A stretch of DNA of 64,000 nucleotides from Levilactobacillus lindianensis (lineage in GTDB: Bacteria; Bacillota; Bacilli; Lactobacillales; Lactobacillaceae): contig NZ_RHOD01000005.1 of NCBI RefSeq assembly GCF_003946095.1, positions 59,777-123,776 of the forward strand, read 5' to 3'. The position numbers and the translations under genes are program-made. Below, one piece after another: positions 42,633-50,047 of this stretch (positions are counted from its first letter, which is position 1; each line of letters begins with the position of its first letter). The notes under the pieces are model-generated. The model was not told the DNA's origin. It made no database searches and worked only from the letters and a program-made list of their open reading frames with translations.

Positions 42633-42965
42633 CTCCCCCAAAGCCTCCGATTGGCCATGGCCTATTCTGTTGGAACAACCGTATCACTGGTCTCTTCCCC
42701 AAGAGAATCAGTGATCCAGTAATAAATAGTTGGTTGGTGTCAGCCACATTGTCTCTCCCCAAAGGGACAACGTGTGGTCATGAACCAGGATGGCGCCAGC
42801 TGTTGAGTTACGGCTCGAACAAACTAAACGGTCGCGGTATTTATGCGTTACCCCCCAGTAGCGCATAAACAAGTTGAAGCGGCAAACAAAGCATCTTGAC
42901 CCCGAATTGGTCCCGTTGGAAAGGCCCATCAGGTATCAAATGATTTGTATCCATCCGGATGTTAC
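42606..42965 (-). ncRNA. Candidate structured small RNA, about 360 nt
   Basis: Minus-strand unit in an 811-bp gene-free region (42342-43152). Promoter: TTCACC, 17-bp spacer, TATAAT (ATTATA on plus strand at 42972-42977), start near 42965. End: intrinsic terminator GCAGCTAGC/GCTAGCTGC with T6 (42632-42606). Between them are strong hairpins: TTTATGCG/CGCATAAA; CCACA-TTGTC/GACAA-TGTGG; ATCACTG-TTCTCTT/AAGAGA-CAGTGAT. Three of the loops or bulges carry G-rich TTGGGGAAGAG, TTTGGGGAGAG and TTTGGGGGAGG. No likely coding sequence: the only frame of size (73 codons from 42929) has no ribosome binding site. It does not match tmRNA, RNase P, SRP or T-box landmarks that I know. Confidence 0.55.
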
Positions 42966-42971
42966 AAGTAC

Positions 42972-43000
42972 ATTATATGGGGGATTAAGGGTTTGGTGAA
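42972..43000 (-). promoter_or_regulatory. Promoter of the candidate small RNA
   Basis: On the minus strand TTCACC, 17-bp spacer, perfect TATAAT. No coding sequence follows before the terminator. Confidence 0.55.
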
Positions 43001-43152
43001 TCCCGTAATTTAAGGAGTGAGTTACTAATTTTAACCTAGTTGGTCCTGTACGTGGTATGCTAATATTAAGCGTAATTGAGAAGATTGGTCTAGTTAAATC
43101 ATGACGCCAGAAATGGCTGGGTTTGTTCAAAATTTGAAAGGGAGGAATCACC

Positions 43153-44013
43153 ATGCCACAGCCGTATCACGAACGACTGAATTATACGATGGCACTGCCG
43201 CTGAGAGTTATCGATCACGGCACTTGTGGACCAAAAATGGTTTTGCCGCACTGGCACAATTCGGTTGAATTAGCCTATGCGTATCGGGGCCATCCAGGAA
43301 CCGTTCATATTGGGAGCTCGACGTTTGAAATGCAAGATCACCACCTCTACGTGGTTAACTCAGAAGTGGTGCACAGTTATGAAACGTACCTAGATGAGGA
43401 CAATCAGATCGTGACGCTTCTTTTACCCGCAGCCTGGCTCCGCAATGTGGTTGAGGACGAACAGTTACCGATCTGGGGGCCGTTGGACCTGAATCTAAGA
43501 GCAGAGCCGTATCGTGACTTGGGACGCGCTGTGGACACATTAGCCACCAATGCTGTGACGGAGCCGGATCAGCGGGCGGACTATCTTGCGAGTCTAGGTG
43601 CGGAATATCAATTGGTGGGTCAATTGTTAAAGCACTTGCAGGTTAATGGGCAGGTCAGCAATGACCAATTACCTCTGCCAGAGCCACTCCGGCAGGCCGT
43701 TACCGAGATTCAAGAAAAGTATGGCACGGCCTTCTCAATTGCCGACTTAGCCGAACGACTCAATTACTCCAGCGTGTATTTCTCCCGATTCTTCAAGGAA
43801 TATATGGGGGTGGCCCCCAAGGCTTATCTGGGTCAGATCCGCTTGGAACGAGCGACAGAACTCCTGATGACCTCCCAAGATTCAATTCAAACCATTGCGA
43901 CCAAGACGGGCTTTCGGACGGAAAAGAACTTTTTCGTGACGTTCAAACAGCACTTCCAGATGACGCCGATGACTTATCGCGAACGCTATGCCGCACAACG
44001 GGCTTGGTCGTAG
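43153..44013 (+). CDS. AraC-family regulator with cupin sensor
   Basis: 286 aa. N-terminal cupin-like domain (LPHWHNSVELAYAYRG, HHLYVVNSEVVHSYE) and C-terminal double helix-turn-helix (about 182-280): FSIADLAERLNYSSVYFSRFF and DSIQTIATKTGFRTEKNFFVTF, ending MTPMTYRERYA. This architecture senses sugars or other small ligands. GGGAGGAA precedes ATG 43153. A possible extended -10 (TGGTATGCT, 43053-43061) lies upstream. No obvious target gene is adjacent; the minus-strand small RNA promoter is only 180 bp away. Confidence 0.88.
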   Translation: MPQPYHERLNYTMALPLRVIDHGTCGPKMVLPHWHNSVELAYAYRGHPGTVHIGSSTFEMQDHHLYVVNSEVVHSYETYLDEDNQIVTLLLPAAWLRNVVEDEQLPIWGPLDLNLRAEPYRDLGRAVDTLATNAVTEPDQRADYLASLGAEYQLVGQLLKHLQVNGQVSNDQLPLPEPLRQAVTEIQEKYGTAFSIADLAERLNYSSVYFSRFFKEYMGVAPKAYLGQIRLERATELLMTSQDSIQTIATKTGFRTEKNFFVTFKQHFQMTPMTYRERYAAQRAWS

Positions 44014-44021
44014 CATAACCA

Positions 44022-44050
44022 TTGCTTGTATGGGGTATTTATGGTAGACT
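44022..44050 (+). promoter_or_regulatory. Promoter of the ABC-F gene
   Basis: TTGCTT (44022-44027), 17-bp spacer, TAGACT (44045-44050), just after the AraC stop codon. Confidence 0.5.
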
Positions 44051-44082
44051 GAGCCAACATAACACAACGAATACGAGTGCAG

Positions 44083-44118
44083 AACCAACGTTGCCGTTAA
44101 TTGACACGTTGGTTTTTT
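44083..44118 (+). terminator. Terminator/attenuator in the ABC-F leader
   Basis: AACCAACGT (44083-44091) and ACGTTGGTT (44106-44114), perfect 9-bp stem, T6. It lies between the promoter and ribosome binding site of the ABC-F gene, so it must either end AraC transcripts or attenuate the ABC-F gene. A 7-codon GTG frame (44077-44100) overlaps its left arm but has no clear Shine-Dalgarno site. Confidence 0.7.
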
Positions 44119-44145
44119 ACGCGAAAATCACAGGAGGTATCGTTC

Positions 44146-45774
44146 ATGTTAACCGTCAATAATGTCAGTATGCAGTTCTCCGACCGGAAGCTCTACGACG
44201 AAGTCAATCTTAAGTTCACCCCGGGGAATTGTTATGGGGTCATTGGCGCTAACGGCGCCGGCAAGTCCACGTTCCTGAAAATCATTGAGAACAAACTCAA
44301 GCCAACGACGGGGACGGTCTCCATGGGCCCGAATGAACGGATGTCCAGCTTGAACCAAGATCACTTTGCCTTCGAAAATGAAACGGTCTTGAACACCGTG
44401 ATGCAAGGTTACAAGAAGCTCTACGATATCATGATTGAAAAAAATGCCATCTACATGAAGGCTGATTTCAGCGATGCAGATGGGATTCGTGCCGCTGAAC
44501 TCGAAGCCGAATTTGGCGAAATGGGTGGCTGGGAAGCCGAGGCCGAAGCGAGCCAGATGCTACAATCCTTAGGTATCGATGAATCACTTCACCAGTTACC
44601 AATGAGTGAACTGACGGAACCCCAGAAGGTGAAAGTCTTACTGGGCCAAGCCTTGTTCGGTCACCCCGATGTTTTACTCTTGGACGAACCGACCAACGGG
44701 TTAGACGTTCAATCTATCAGTTGGTTAGAAAACTTCTTGGCGGGTTACGAAAACACCGTTATTGTCGTTTCCCATGACCGACACTTCCTGAACCAGGTCT
44801 GCACGCACATGTGTGACGTGGACTTTGGGAAGATTACCCTGTTTGTTGGGAACTACGATTTCTGGATGGAATCTAGCGAATTGGCTGCTAAGCTGAAGGC
44901 TAACGCCAATGCTAAGAAGGCCGATCAGATTAAGCAATTACAAGAGTTCGTGGCTCGGTTCAGTGCCAACGCCTCGAAGTCTAAGCAAGCGACATCCCGG
45001 AAGAAGCAATTGGAAAAGATTACGTTGGATGACATCAAGCCATCTTCCCGTAAGTATCCTTTCATCTCGTTCAATCCAGAACGGGAGCTCGGGAATGACC
45101 TGGTTCGCGTGGAACATTTGAGCAAGGCCGTTGATGGGGTCACGATTCTCGACGATGTGAGTTTTACCCTGCGTCCCGGTGAGAAGGTAGCCTTCATCAG
45201 TCGTAATGACTTAACGACCACGATTCTGATGCAGCTCATTTCCGGTGAGTTGGAACCAGACAACGGAACGATTACCTGGGGTCAGACGACTAGTACGACG
45301 TATTTACCTAAGAATGTTAACGACTACTTCGCCGACAACGAGATGTCTGTGATCGACTGGTTACGGCAATTTGCTTCCAAGGAAGAAAGTGACAACACCT
45401 TCCTCCGTGGTTTCCTTGGGAAGATGCTGTTCTCCGGTGACGACGTCAACCGTGAAGTTGACGTGATGTCCGGGGGCGAAAAAGTGCGGGCGATGTTATC
45501 CAAGATGATGTTGAGCAAGGCGAACGTTCTCTTGTTAGACGACCCAACCAATCACTTGGACTTGGAATCCATCACGGCGTTAAACGACGCGCTGGTGTCC
45601 TTCAAGAGTAGTATTCTCTTCACTTCCCATGACCACGAGTTCATTCAAACGATTGCCAACCGCATCATTGAAGTCTCACCAAAGGGGATTGTCGATCGCG
45701 CCGATACGACTTACGACGAGTTCTTGGGCCACCAACAGGTTCAGGATCAGGTTGCGGCGTTGTACGCTGAATAG
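44146..45774 (+). CDS. ABC-F family ATPase (YbiT/YkpA-like)
   Basis: 542 aa from ATG 44146 (AGGAGG 8 bp upstream). Two ABC domains joined by a charged helical linker (about 240-320), no membrane part: the ABC-F plan, whose members act on ribosomes. Domain 1: intact Walker A GANGAGKST (about 36-44), Walker B VLLLDEPTNGLD, H-loop SHDRHF, but signature TEPQKV instead of LSGGQ. Domain 2: good signature MSGGEKVRAML and Walker B LLLDDPTNHLDL, but the Walker A is replaced by SRNDLTTT with no GK. So probably only one composite ATP site is complete. Related YkpA-type proteins keep a lysine there. Preceded by an attenuator and followed by copy D. Confidence 0.9.
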   Translation: MLTVNNVSMQFSDRKLYDEVNLKFTPGNCYGVIGANGAGKSTFLKIIENKLKPTTGTVSMGPNERMSSLNQDHFAFENETVLNTVMQGYKKLYDIMIEKNAIYMKADFSDADGIRAAELEAEFGEMGGWEAEAEASQMLQSLGIDESLHQLPMSELTEPQKVKVLLGQALFGHPDVLLLDEPTNGLDVQSISWLENFLAGYENTVIVVSHDRHFLNQVCTHMCDVDFGKITLFVGNYDFWMESSELAAKLKANANAKKADQIKQLQEFVARFSANASKSKQATSRKKQLEKITLDDIKPSSRKYPFISFNPERELGNDLVRVEHLSKAVDGVTILDDVSFTLRPGEKVAFISRNDLTTTILMQLISGELEPDNGTITWGQTTSTTYLPKNVNDYFADNEMSVIDWLRQFASKEESDNTFLRGFLGKMLFSGDDVNREVDVMSGGEKVRAMLSKMMLSKANVLLLDDPTNHLDLESITALNDALVSFKSSILFTSHDHEFIQTIANRIIEVSPKGIVDRADTTYDEFLGHQQVQDQVAALYAE

Positions 45775-45775
45775 A

Positions 45776-45909
45776 ATGTGACAGAAGGCGGTTAGCCAGA
45801 GAGCATTAAGGCTGCTAACTGAATAATCCCGGTCTTGGATTATTTAGTTAGCAGGTTTAAGCGGAGTTGGCTGCCTTCTGGCGCACGTTTCGACCATCTA
45901 AATTCAAAT
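45776..45909 (+). repeat. Copy D of the structured post-stop element (long form)
   Basis: Outer stem ATGTGACAGAAGGC / GCCTTCTGGCGCAC; GAGCATTAA ... TTTAAGC second stem; inner hairpin CTGCTAACTGAATAATCC / GGATTATTTAGTTAGCAG with a 7-nt loop; then CACGTTTCGAC and AAATTCAAA. It starts two bases after the ABC-F stop codon. Confidence 0.75.
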
Positions 45910-45913
45910 CACC

Positions 45914-45943
45914 AAAAGGGATGACAGCCGTCATCCCCTTTTT
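45914..45943 (+). terminator. Intrinsic terminator
   Basis: AAAAGGGATGAC-agcc-GTCATCCCCTTTTT. Confidence 0.9.
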
Positions 45944-46040
45944 AATGCCGCAATGCGCCCAGTTTAGTTCCCATTAAGTTCCCGATGCTAGACTAATTTT
46001 TATGAACGAAGTCATAAGCTGCCGAAAGGATGAGGGTGTC

Positions 46041-46259
46041 ATGAAATCAAGTCAGCAAGGTCCCAAGCGTTGGTTAGTCTTTGTTATGGCAGGATTCCTT
46101 CTGTTTGCTGGCGGTGGTGGAACGGGTTACCTACTGGGTCAACAACAGGCCAAGTCGGCCCAAACTCAGCAGATGAAGAACGCACCTAAGGGGATGAGTG
46201 GGGAGCGTCCTAGCAAGTCCAGCAGTCTGCCCAGCCACACTGGATCGCGTAATCAGTAA
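46041..46259 (+). CDS. Small single-pass membrane protein
   Basis: 72 aa from ATG 46041 (GATGAGGG just upstream). Short basic cytoplasmic start (SSQQGPKRW), one membrane helix with a glycine run (FLLFAGGGGTGYLLG, about 18-32), and a polar Gln/Lys/Ser-rich tail. Not recognised. An extended -10 (TGCTAGACT, 45986-45994) lies upstream and a good terminator downstream, which supports expression as a separate unit. Function unknown. Confidence 0.6.
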   Translation: MKSSQQGPKRWLVFVMAGFLLFAGGGGTGYLLGQQQAKSAQTQQMKNAPKGMSGERPSKSSSLPSHTGSRNQ

Positions 46260-46271
46260 AGAAAATTTGGA

Positions 46272-46304
46272 ATCGGCGACTTGGAAATTAAGTCGCTGAT
46301 TTTT
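46272..46304 (+). terminator. Intrinsic terminator
   Basis: ATCGGCGACTT / AAGTCGCTGAT with T5. Confidence 0.85.
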
Positions 46305-46433
46305 GGTGGATTGTAGCCCCAGCGGCCTGGTATTAACTTGGCAATAGCAAATTTGGTTGAATTCCGGAGCCCCCCTAAACTTATTGTTACAATTATGTTA
46401 CAATGAGGCAATCATCAGAGGAGGAGATTCGCT

Positions 46434-47162
46434 ATGGATTCACAGGATCGCATTGATTTCAAACTCGGGGCCAAGGCTCAGGTGTTGGATCATTTTAAAT
46501 TCTACTTTTTGTTGACTATTCTTTGGTTGGCCTTGGGTTTCATTGGGGGTCTGACCTATCAACGCAGTATGAATTGGATTATGGCCGTTAACAATAATTC
46601 CGGATTTGTCTTAGGCGGAGGCCTGTCGTTGGCTGGGGTTCTGACAATTGCCTCTTCGATCATGCGGGTGGGGTCCCAATTGACCATGATTGACTTGGAC
46701 CGGGGTAAGATCACGATGGACCACCCGATTCAACGAAGCTTTGCCTTATTTGACAAGGGTCAGTATTTCTTAGGTTGGCTCTTTATTGCCATTTTAGTGG
46801 GAATTTTCACCTTTCTGTGGAGCCTGTTATTCTTTATCCCAGGAATGATTAAAGCCTATGCATATTCGCAATCATTTTATATTTACCGGGACGCTATCGA
46901 CCGAAATGATCCGATCACGCCACTAGAGGCGATTACGGAATCTCGGCGGTTGATGGACGGCAACAAGGCCTTTCTGTTCATCATGGACCTGAGTTTTATC
47001 GGGTGGATACTGTTGCAGGGGATTACCTTTGGCTTTGCGGCACTCTTTGTTCAGCCGTACTATGACCAGACCCGGGCTAAGTTTTATAACCAGCTCGTGA
47101 TCAGAGACGAAGACCAGCCGGCTGCAGATACCTTCGATGGGGATCAAGGGCCAGAAGCTTAA
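46434..47162 (+). CDS. DUF975 family membrane protein
   Basis: 242 aa, about five to six membrane segments. The family pattern is visible: RIDFKLGAKAQVL at the N-terminus, FALFDKGQYFLGWLF, FFIPGMIKAYAYSQSFYIYRD (given here as FFIPGMIKAYAYSQ and the following FYIYRD), LEAITESRRLMDGNK. Function of DUF975 is unknown. GAGGAGGAG precedes ATG 46434; TACAAT at 46399 in a GTTACAAT direct repeat may be the -10. Terminator follows. Confidence 0.85.
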   Translation: MDSQDRIDFKLGAKAQVLDHFKFYFLLTILWLALGFIGGLTYQRSMNWIMAVNNNSGFVLGGGLSLAGVLTIASSIMRVGSQLTMIDLDRGKITMDHPIQRSFALFDKGQYFLGWLFIAILVGIFTFLWSLLFFIPGMIKAYAYSQSFYIYRDAIDRNDPITPLEAITESRRLMDGNKAFLFIMDLSFIGWILLQGITFGFAALFVQPYYDQTRAKFYNQLVIRDEDQPAADTFDGDQGPEA

Positions 47163-47180
47163 TTTAAAAAAGCAAAACGT

Positions 47181-47215
47181 GAGGGCAACGCGGTTTAGCG
47201 GGCCCTCTTTCTTTT
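47181..47215 (+). terminator. Intrinsic terminator
   Basis: GAGGGC ... GGCCCTC hairpin followed by TTTCTTTT. Confidence 0.75.
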
Positions 47216-47251
47216 GAAACGGGTTTCGCTGGGTTATTTCGTCCCGAGGGG

Positions 47252-47285
47252 TTGTCTTTTTAACTGTACTAGGTATAATAGTACA
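47252..47285 (+). promoter_or_regulatory. Promoter with GntR (YtrA-type) operator
   Basis: TTGTCT (47252-47257), 16-bp spacer, TATAAT (47274-47279). The -10 is inside the perfect inverted repeat TGTACTA-N7-TAGTACA (47265-47285), typical for autoregulation by the adjacent GntR protein. Confidence 0.75.
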
Positions 47286-47320
47286 CACAGAACAGGTAGC
47301 CAAACCAAGGGGTGAAGAGC

Positions 47321-47695
47321 ATGCAAGTTAACGATCAATCCAGTCTGCCATACTACGAGCAACTGGTATTGCGGGTAAAACAGCAAATCGTTCAGGGAAT
47401 CTTGCGACCGGGAGACCGGTTACCGTCGGTGCGTGAAATGGCGCGTCAGGAACAGTTGAATCCGAACACGGTGAGCAAGGCTTATAAACAGTTGGAATCC
47501 CAACACGTCATCTCAACGGTCCATGGTAAAGGGACCTACGTACGGGAGGCCACGGCGCCAGCGGGAGATTCCGCCCAAGTCGTCGCGACCAAGAAGCAAT
47601 TATTAACGCTACTGACGGAAATCCAATACCTCGGCGTGCCTTTAGAGGATGTCGTGAGTTGGATCAAAGTGGCCTATGAGGGGGAAGCACAGTGA
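47321..47695 (+). CDS. GntR-family (YtrA subgroup) regulator
   Basis: 124 aa from ATG 47321 (AAGGGGTGA 6 bp upstream). N-terminal winged helix (LPYYEQLVLRVKQQIV, LPSVREMARQEQLNPNTVSKAY) with a short helical tail, the YtrA layout. First gene of an operon with an ABC ATPase whose GTG start overlaps this stop (GTGA) and a permease. Its operator covers the promoter. Ligand unknown; YtrA-type systems often respond to cell-wall antibiotics. Confidence 0.9.
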   Translation: MQVNDQSSLPYYEQLVLRVKQQIVQGILRPGDRLPSVREMARQEQLNPNTVSKAYKQLESQHVISTVHGKGTYVREATAPAGDSAQVVATKKQLLTLLTEIQYLGVPLEDVVSWIKVAYEGEAQ

Positions 47696-48585
47696 CTTTA
47701 AATGTAACAGGACTCAGTAAGGAAATCGGTGGTCAACAGATCATCCAAGACATTACTTTTGAATGGGCACCCGGAGAAATTCTCGGGTTAGTCGGCCGGA
47801 ATGGGGTGGGGAAAACCACACTGTTCCGGAGCATGATGAATCACTACGTGCCAGAAGCCGGTCACGTGACGGTAGATGGTCAGGATACCCAGCGGGTTCC
47901 CAGCCGGCAACAGCAATTATTCTTTATCGATACCCAATATAACTTTTTAAATAATTATCGGTTATGGGAACTGCCAGATTTCTTCAGGGCTGTCTATCCG
48001 CGCTTCGACGAGCAACGGTTCACATCTTTATTAGCTGAGTTCAAACTCGACCGGAATAGCCAGTATCGTCGCCTATCCAAGGGGATGCGGGCCTTGGTCA
48101 ACTTGGTGTTGGCCTTGACCTCTAATGCCACGTATATCATTCTCGATGAACCCTTCGATGGCTTAGACGTAATTATTCGCGAAAATATTGCCTCGATGGT
48201 GATTGACGAGGTAGCCGACCAACAGAAGGGTTTCCTGATTTCATCACATGACCTGAATGAACTCGATGGGTTAAGTGACCGGGTGCTGTTGCTAAAGGAC
48301 AGCAAATTGGTTCACGATTACAATCTGGAAGACATCCGGGCTAAGGCTAAGAAGATTCAGCTGGTATTAAATGACCGGGTGATTCCGGCGGTCTTAAAGG
48401 AACACAGCCAATTAATTCGGGTTTCTGGCCGGGTCTTGGTGGTGGTCATTACTAATTACACGCCGGAAATTGATCAGGCCCTGAAGGACTTGAAGCCTGT
48501 GTTGTTTGAAGAATTACCATTGACATTGGAAGACCTGTTCCGGGCTAACCTAGCTCACGAGACAGGTTACCAGATGATGAAGTAG
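47692..48585 (+). CDS. ABC transporter ATP-binding protein
   Basis: 297 aa starting at GTG 47692, overlapping the regulator stop by four bases; GAGGGGGAA upstream. Walker A GRNGVGKTT (about 38-46), signature LSKGMRALVNLVLAL (KG instead of GG), Walker B TYIILDEPFDGLD, H-loop SSHDLNEL. The C-terminal 90 residues form an extra regulatory domain. Matches the YtrB/EcsA-like ATPases controlled by YtrA-type GntR proteins. Confidence 0.9.
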   Translation: MTLNVTGLSKEIGGQQIIQDITFEWAPGEILGLVGRNGVGKTTLFRSMMNHYVPEAGHVTVDGQDTQRVPSRQQQLFFIDTQYNFLNNYRLWELPDFFRAVYPRFDEQRFTSLLAEFKLDRNSQYRRLSKGMRALVNLVLALTSNATYIILDEPFDGLDVIIRENIASMVIDEVADQQKGFLISSHDLNELDGLSDRVLLLKDSKLVHDYNLEDIRAKAKKIQLVLNDRVIPAVLKEHSQLIRVSGRVLVVVITNYTPEIDQALKDLKPVLFEELPLTLEDLFRANLAHETGYQMMK

Positions 48586-48596
48586 GAGGGGCAGAC

Positions 48597-49547
48597 ATGT
48601 TTAGCAGTAAATTAGATCGTTTAATTTGGCGGCGTCATCGCAAGTTGATGGCCGTGATTGGTGGTATTGCCCTGTTGGGAACCGTCATGATGACGTTGAT
48701 TTTACTTCATACGATGAAGCAGAATCCCGAGCCCAATATGCAGATTGTCTCGGGGTCGATTCATAAGTGGCAAGTGTACAGAGGAGACTACTTTAATGCA
48801 TATTCCTGGTGGCTGGTTCTTGCCTTTTGGCTAGGTGGATTGGAAATCATGCATCTCGACCTGCGAGATCACTTCAACGAGTTTCTCTTTAGTAGCGGCT
48901 TCAGTCGGTTGAGGGTCTACTGGGCTAAGCTACGGATGGCCCTTGGGGCCCTGCTGGGGATGGCGGCGGTAGTCATTGCCATTCAATATCTCCTGTACTG
49001 GCTGAGTAAACCGAGTGGTGCGACCTTCACACTGGCCTGGCCAGGACTCATCACGTCTTGGGCCATGGGCCTGGTCGTTTCGATTGGGATGTTTTCTCTG
49101 AGTTGGTTTGCTTCGACCATTGTCGGGCAGACAGGGTCACTCATTGTGACGATTGCAGGCTTTACTCTTTCTTTAGTTGGCTCAAGTGGAATTGGTGGTA
49201 ATATCTTAAGTGGGCCCTGGTTCAGGATTTCCAGATCGGCTTTGCCGTGGATTGGCGCGGGTGTTTGGCTCGTTGCTGCCGTGGTTCTCTTTATCTGGGG
49301 TGCCGTTTTGTATCAACACTTGTCACTCGAGCACAATGGGGAATATCTCTTGTTCCCACGTTTGCGGGTTCCGGTATACGTGGTCTTTGTGGTGTACGTC
49401 ACGTGGTTGTACAGCTACGATTCCGATGTGACGACCATGGTGGGCGCGTTTATCTTTTCAGCACTCTTCGGGTACAGCTGGCTTTGGCGGCCCCGCTTGG
49501 GTGAGATGTGGCATCAATGGCGAGAAAGTAAACAGGCTAGAGAGTAG
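48597..49547 (+). CDS. ABC transporter permease of the GntR operon
   Basis: 316 aa, six to seven membrane segments, first about 22-40 (AVIGGIALLGTVMMTLILL), with an external loop after it and the DHFNEFLFSSGFSRLRVYWAKL coupling region (seen as DHFNEFLFSSGF then RLRVYWAKL). Ends with a basic tail. AGGAGGGG precedes ATG 48597. Partner of the ATPase just upstream; substrate unknown. Confidence 0.85.
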   Translation: MFSSKLDRLIWRRHRKLMAVIGGIALLGTVMMTLILLHTMKQNPEPNMQIVSGSIHKWQVYRGDYFNAYSWWLVLAFWLGGLEIMHLDLRDHFNEFLFSSGFSRLRVYWAKLRMALGALLGMAAVVIAIQYLLYWLSKPSGATFTLAWPGLITSWAMGLVVSIGMFSLSWFASTIVGQTGSLIVTIAGFTLSLVGSSGIGGNILSGPWFRISRSALPWIGAGVWLVAAVVLFIWGAVLYQHLSLEHNGEYLLFPRLRVPVYVVFVVYVTWLYSYDSDVTTMVGAFIFSALFGYSWLWRPRLGEMWHQWRESKQARE

Positions 49548-49637
49548 GAATTTAAAATGGTAATAGCGGATGGTCATGACTGGGGGAAGTCAGCCGTCCA
49601 GGGGGAGCGTGTGACCGTTGGGGAACGGTTGGACGAC

Positions 49638-49682
49638 AAAAACAGGCACCGCTGACAATCTTGTCGGCGGCGCCTGTTTTTT
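49638..49682. terminator. Bidirectional terminator
   Basis: AAAACAGGCaCCGCTGACA / TGTCGGCGGcGCCTGTTTT. Upstream of it 49555-49635 holds further hairpins, including ACCGTT-gggg-AACGGT. Confidence 0.88.
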
Positions 49683-49685
49683 GAT

Positions 49686-50033
49686 CTAACGGTAGATTTG
49701 GTCGAGCGTCTTGCCGTGGGCGAGTTCGTCGATCAGTTTATCTAGGTAGCGGATGCGCTGCATGGTGGGATCGGCCACGTCCTCGACCCGTACGCCACAG
49801 ATAGATCCAGTAATCAAAATAGCTCGTGGGTTAAAGGCCGGGGCTTGTTCGAAGAAGGTCTGGCAAGCCACGTTGGCCTGTAGCTGGTGGTCGAGACCGG
49901 ACTGGTCGTAGCCTGTGAGCCACAAGATAAGTGCGTTGACTTCTGCCGCCGATCGGTGTTTTTTAGCGGCTTTGTTGAGATAAAGGGGATAGACCTTGGC
50001 AAACGGCATGGTAAAGATGCGGGGTGTTGACAT
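49686..50033 (-). CDS. DUF2200 family protein
   Basis: 115 aa from ATG 50033 (minus), with AAAGGAG upstream. Reads RIFTMPFAKVYPLYLNKAAK at the start, then AEVNALILWLTGYD, FNPRAILITGSICGVRVEDV and IRYLDKLIDELAHGK, the known DUF2200 pattern; the family is cytoplasmic and of unknown function. It ends 15 bp before nothing else on its strand and is bounded by the terminator; upstream lie the PH-domain genes, only 14 bp away, so it may be their last operon member. Confidence 0.88.
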   Translation of the reverse strand: MSTPRIFTMPFAKVYPLYLNKAAKKHRSAAEVNALILWLTGYDQSGLDHQLQANVACQTFFEQAPAFNPRAILITGSICGVRVEDVADPTMQRIRYLDKLIDELAHGKTLDQIYR

Positions 50034-50047
50034 GGGGAAAACTCCTT

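Noticed and set aside
42708..42929. 73-codon minus-strand frame in the gene-free region
   Set aside because: No Shine-Dalgarno site and it crosses the strong hairpins of the candidate small RNA; unlikely to be translated.
42606..42965. Reading of the small RNA as a T-box or 6S RNA
   Set aside because: No GGGTGG-ACCGCG core, no gene downstream on that strand, and no 5'-3' end pairing as in 6S.
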